64,000 bases of DNA from the NCBI GenBank assembly GCA_905183005.1, contig CAJJDO010000001.1, forward strand, positions 625,836 through 689,835, given 5' to 3'. Shown one piece after another: positions 59,895 through 64,000 of this stretch. Made by a program: the position numbers and the translations under genes. This DNA comes from Paramecium pentaurelia (taxonomy: Eukaryota; Ciliophora; Oligohymenophorea; Peniculida; Parameciidae). Below the pieces are notes generated by a model. It saw only the letters and a list, made by a program, of their open reading frames with translations, searched no databases and had not been told where the DNA came from. Each line of letters begins with the position of its first letter. The stretch's first letter is position 1.

Positions 59895-62030
59895 ATGAAT
59901 ATGAGTACTAAAACAATGAAATCTCTCTAACAAAGTAATTAAAAAAATTAATTACTGCCTGATGCATTTTCTGATATCAACTTCTATAAATATCGTAGTC
60001 AGTCTAATACTGAATAATACACTCCAATCAAGGGATTTCAGATTGTTAAATTAAGAGGTCCTTCTCGATTATCAGTTTAATAATCTTAATAATCTATTAA
60101 GAGTGTTAAAAGCATTAAAAAAAGAAATAATTCTCAAAGCAATGTCGGAATTGATCTCTTTAAACATGTTACTGAAATTGATGATAGTGAAATGCATGAA
60201 AAACTTATGAATCTTTTTGAAATTGATCAAAAAATGCGTAAGAACTTAGAAATCAATAGAATGATAGTGCAAGATAAATAATAATCATCAGCTTAAATTG
60301 ATGAGGTCTATTAAGAGATTTTATTAATGTTAAACAACACTATCGAAAGAATACATCAATATATTAATGCAAATAATCTCGAGCGCTCGAACTTAAAAAA
60401 GGCACATCGTAGAACTGCTATTGAAATAGAACATTAATTATAAGAGTTTATCAATATGATGTTAACTGCTATTTCAAAAAGGGATATGACTTTGGCAAGA
60501 TTAACAGAGAATGCTTGGAAACTAATTTGTGTTGCAATAGAAATGATATTACAAAATGGGAAGGCAGAATAAGAATACATTCAATAAGAAGTATTAAATG
60601 AATTATAATAAGAAGTTGTATAATTAAAATAAGAGAAAGAAGATATCTATCATAAATATATGGAAGTCTCTGAATTAAATAATAAATTAACTTAATAACA
60701 TAAATAAGAAATCAATATTTTAACTTATTAATTAAATATGGCAAGAGTAGAATTTAATGATTATAAATAAAATCAAGAAGCATAAAGTACATTAGAAAAT
60801 GCTACTGGAAGTCTTAAAGATGTAGAACTCAATTTAAAAGATACTCATAAAATATTGAATAAAATTGAAGAGAATATAAGTAATAGAGATACTTAATATT
60901 ATCAAACATTAAAGTCTGTTGTTTAATAACATTAAATGGATAAGGAGAGTCAAATGAATAAGGCATAGAAGTTAATTAATAGATATTAATTAAAATCATT
61001 AAATACTAAATAATGCATAATTGCTTCAGAATATTTCAATCATCCATTTGTTTAGTATTTGGATATTAATTTTGAATATAATTAATAGGATGAAAAACGT
61101 CTATAATAATTGTTTATTGATTGGTTTAATTAGGAATGTGTAAAACCTCAATTTGGGACTCATCCAGCTTAATAGAGATTAGAATAAATAAGTTCCTATG
61201 AGAGGAAAAGCAATGCAGAAAGTTTTATAAATTTTTTAATAAAAAATGATAGTCTTAATCAATTATAAAATTGTATTGCTTATATAAGTTAAAACTTAGA
61301 AATGAGTGATCTAAATTAATTAAATAAAATAGACAAATTTAATAGATAATTATGTATATTTTTTGGTGTTATTTTTTAATTTGAAGTAACAAATATTGAA
61401 ATTGATTTGTTGACTTATGATCGGATTAGATTTTTATATTCAGGTCTTATGTAAGGAAATTAAGAAGAATAAACATAAAATTAAAATAAATTTTAATGGT
61501 ATAATTTTGTAGTGTAAAATTTGAGTGATTTATGTGCATCAATTTTTTTAGATTATTCAGAAAAAGTAGCTAATTCATAATAAACAATTGTTTAAATTTT
61601 AGTATTCATTATGTAAAGTGAAAGTGATAAAAGAAAGCATTAATTAAAAAAATTGATTGAAGATTTTAAGTCAGTGGATATTGAATTGAATTTATAAAGA
61701 GAAAGAATGTTGAAATTTGTCAAAGAATTATGCACATTTTACAATTATCAATATAATTAATTGTAAGTAATGTAATATGCATAAGCTTTATTTGATCGTT
61801 ATATTCGAGTGTATCAAACAGGAAGAAAACGTAATGGTCTTGAGATTGGAGAATGGATTAACTTTATTCAAGAATTATAGTAAATATTGAATAAATTGAT
61901 ATAAATTAAACCTCATCTACATCATTAAATCTATATGCTTGAAGATCTTCAATATGTAAACAAAGAATTTTAAGTACATACTCGAACTTCATAAATTGAA
62001 AGACGTGAATCTTAAGTAAAAAAGAAATGA
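59895..62030 (+). CDS. Intronless coiled-coil protein
   Basis: 711 residues, a single exon, unusual in this window. Residues 1-110 are disordered; residues 110-400 are strong coiled coil (for example EINILTYQLNMARVEF). The C-terminal 300 residues are helical and mixed, with segments such as FDRYIRVYQTGRKRN and EIGEWINFIQEL that look like a folded domain. The protein ends ERRESQVKKK. No family was recognised. Its last 132 codons are repeated downstream. Confidence 0.8.
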
Positions 62031-62783
62031 ATTAACTATTTAATCAAACATTATAATATTAATTTCATTTACTTTTTTTAAATGGCTTGCAAAGGAAATA
62101 ATAATATCCAGCAGTTGTTAAACCTATTATAAGGGCAATACAACTAGTTATTGAAATGATAGATACACTGTTTTTTTATTTTAATTATTAAATTTGAAAA
62201 TTCGAATATCCAAAATTTCTTAAATAATAAATGATATGTTTTACTGAGAATAAAGAATATCTACAATTTTTGTAATTTATGTCCATACAGAAATTGTGTC
62301 ATCAAAAAAAGTAATAGGAATAAGTTAAGCTGTTTAAAAACAATAGGAATTTACAATCATTAAAAAATCAATAATGCTTAATCTACTTTACTCTATTTAT
62401 TATTATACTTATAATTCATCATAAATGCTAATCACATATGTTTTAGAATTTATTATTGTTATTCTAGGTGATAAATTATTGAATTATTCTTCTAAGATTT
62501 TCTAATATAATATAAACTATAATTTACCTTTTTGTTTTTAGTAACAACACCTATATGAAATACTTTTCTCTCAACTATTTTTTAGACAGAATACCAAGAA
62601 TCTTTTTTATTTTATGCTTTGAATGCATCTGCCATTTTGATATCAATTCCAATATAATTCAATAATTTATAGGCATCTTTGTAATTAAAAAAAGAGAATG
62701 CACTAAAATACATTAATATTTAAATAATACTTCCATAAGGCCAACCACTAAATTAAAGTTATTTCTTGTGATTGTGAATGATA
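61633..62783. repeat. Direct repeat, first copy (1,151 nt)
   Basis: Begins within the coiled-coil gene at 61633 and ends inside the convergent membrane-protein gene at 62783. The second copy lies 1,194 nt downstream and appeared identical at every position compared. It spans the end of one gene, the 34-nt intergenic gap and most of the convergent gene. Confidence 0.9.
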
Positions 62784-62790
62784 CTATGAA
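62065..62790 (-). CDS. Membrane protein with C-terminal anchor, 5' end lost at the repeat junction
   Basis: Minus-strand frame ending TGA 62065-62067, with introns of 26 and 23 nt. Visible sequence includes FSGWPYGSIIQILMYFSAF (a hydrophobic segment), DAYKLLNYIGIDIKMADAF, RKVFHIGVVTKNKK and a C-terminal anchor IALIIGLTTAGYYYFL ending in basic PFKKSK. The frame runs through the first repeat copy and into the divergent 62784-62825 stretch, where the sequence no longer matches the second copy. The true 5' end cannot be seen here. Family unknown. Confidence 0.6.
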
Positions 62791-62825
62791 TATAATAAGA
62801 ATTATTTAATCTTTTTTTTTTTTTA

Positions 62826-62826
62826 N
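62826..62826. other. Single ambiguous base (N), scaffold join
   Basis: The only N in the window. It follows a poly-T run and immediately precedes the second copy of a 1,151-nt repeat. This is the expected signature of two contigs joined with a minimal gap. Confidence 0.9.
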
Positions 62827-63977
62827 GAAAGCATTAATTAAAAAAATTGATTGAAGATTTTAAGTCAGTGGATATTGAATTGAATTTATAAAGAGAAAGA
62901 ATGTTGAAATTTGTCAAAGAATTATGCACATTTTACAATTATCAATATAATTAATTGTAAGTAATGTAATATGCATAAGCTTTATTTGATCGTTATATTC
63001 GAGTGTATCAAACAGGAAGAAAACGTAATGGTCTTGAGATTGGAGAATGGATTAACTTTATTCAAGAATTATAGTAAATATTGAATAAATTGATATAAAT
63101 TAAACCTCATCTACATCATTAAATCTATATGCTTGAAGATCTTCAATATGTAAACAAAGAATTTTAAGTACATACTCGAACTTCATAAATTGAAAGACGT
63201 GAATCTTAAGTAAAAAAGAAATGAATTAACTATTTAATCAAACATTATAATATTAATTTCATTTACTTTTTTTAAATGGCTTGCAAAGGAAATAATAATA
63301 TCCAGCAGTTGTTAAACCTATTATAAGGGCAATACAACTAGTTATTGAAATGATAGATACACTGTTTTTTTATTTTAATTATTAAATTTGAAAATTCGAA
63401 TATCCAAAATTTCTTAAATAATAAATGATATGTTTTACTGAGAATAAAGAATATCTACAATTTTTGTAATTTATGTCCATACAGAAATTGTGTCATCAAA
63501 AAAAGTAATAGGAATAAGTTAAGCTGTTTAAAAACAATAGGAATTTACAATCATTAAAAAATCAATAATGCTTAATCTACTTTACTCTATTTATTATTAT
63601 ACTTATAATTCATCATAAATGCTAATCACATATGTTTTAGAATTTATTATTGTTATTCTAGGTGATAAATTATTGAATTATTCTTCTAAGATTTTCTAAT
63701 ATAATATAAACTATAATTTACCTTTTTGTTTTTAGTAACAACACCTATATGAAATACTTTTCTCTCAACTATTTTTTAGACAGAATACCAAGAATCTTTT
63801 TTATTTTATGCTTTGAATGCATCTGCCATTTTGATATCAATTCCAATATAATTCAATAATTTATAGGCATCTTTGTAATTAAAAAAAGAGAATGCACTAA
63901 AATACATTAATATTTAAATAATACTTCCATAAGGCCAACCACTAAATTAAAGTTATTTCTTGTGATTGTGAATGATA
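62827..63977. repeat. Direct repeat, second copy (1,151 nt)
   Basis: Matches 61633-62783 with a constant offset of 1,194 nt and no difference seen on reading. The match starts on the first base after the N and ends just after a TA dinucleotide at 63976-63977; beyond that the flanks differ. See findings for artefact versus true duplication. Confidence 0.9.
62829..63224 (+). pseudogene. Repeated C-terminal fragment of the coiled-coil gene
   Basis: The last 132 codons of the intronless coiled-coil gene (beginning KHQLKKLIEDF) are repeated here without the upstream part, ending at the corresponding TGA 63222-63224. It has no start of its own and is a by-product of the 1,151-nt duplication. Confidence 0.8.
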
Positions 63978-64000
63978 TTATTATAGAAGTGGAAAACTTG
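63259..64000 (-). CDS. Second copy of the membrane protein gene, partial at window edge
   Basis: The same frame as at 62065-62790, now continuing past the repeat boundary into 63978-64000, where the minus strand reads QVFHFYNN before joining IIHNHKKQLQFSGW. If the first copy is the artefactual end of a contig, this is the authentic version of the gene, with its 5' end beyond the window. Introns and the C-terminal anchor are as in the first copy. Confidence 0.65.

Noticed and set aside
62800..62825. Poly-T stretch before the N as a telomere
   Set aside because: Paramecium telomeres are mixed G4T2/G3T3 repeats. No such repeat, nor its complement, is present.

Overview
The window reads as ciliate macronuclear DNA, most likely Paramecium or a close relative. 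It is very AT-rich. Long protein frames run through many TAA and TAG codons at positions where homologues carry Gln, and essentially every gene ends in TGA, so TAA/TAG = Gln and TGA = stop. Nearly all genes are interrupted by tiny GT...AG introns, mostly 21-34 nt, and intergenic gaps are often under 100 nt. Gene coordinates below run from start codon to stop codon with introns included. Most gene models were checked by confirming that exon lengths sum to a multiple of three. No tRNA, rRNA, CRISPR array, insertion sequence or bacterial-type regulatory site was seen, and no promoter motif could be defended.

Layout. 1-5.5 kb: a Cys/His-cluster protein, a coiled-coil gene with an in-frame TGA, the splicing factor RBM22/Cwc2, a Pin1-type parvulin, a secreted small protein and a two-RRM protein. 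6-13.4 kb, minus strand: an uncharacterised protein, a ULK/ATG1-like kinase, the dolichol-pathway glucosyltransferase ALG8 and the rRNA-processing WD40 protein UTP12/WDR3. 13.4-18 kb: an EF-hand protein, a small hydrophobic protein, a B-box-like protein, a cis-prenyltransferase (DHDDS) and a C2H2 protein. 18-23 kb, plus strand: CDC20/CDH1, a protein with four tandem truncated-globin-like units (the most unusual item here) and a TPR protein with a C-terminal membrane anchor. 23-30.5 kb: a centriolin-like LRR/coiled-coil protein, a short unknown, a PIWI protein and prefoldin subunit 4. 31-42.7 kb, plus strand: a myosin with IQ motifs and RCC1-like repeats, VPS54, a large unknown and a secreted class-3-type lipase. 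43-50 kb: a large AlkB-like 2OG-Fe(II) oxygenase, several small genes, a decayed stretch and a four-EF-hand protein. 50-59.5 kb: two unknown helical proteins, a pseudokinase and a kinesin. 59.6-64 kb: a coiled-coil gene convergent with a membrane protein gene, followed by a single N and an apparently exact 1,151-nt direct repeat of the preceding sequence.

The genes do not form an operon-like system. They are eukaryotic housekeeping, cytoskeletal/ciliary and RNA-related genes packed closely in both orientations. Functional echoes exist (ALG8 and DHDDS both act in dolichol-linked N-glycan synthesis; myosin, kinesin and the centriolin-like protein are cytoskeletal), but proximity is not evidence of co-function in ciliates.
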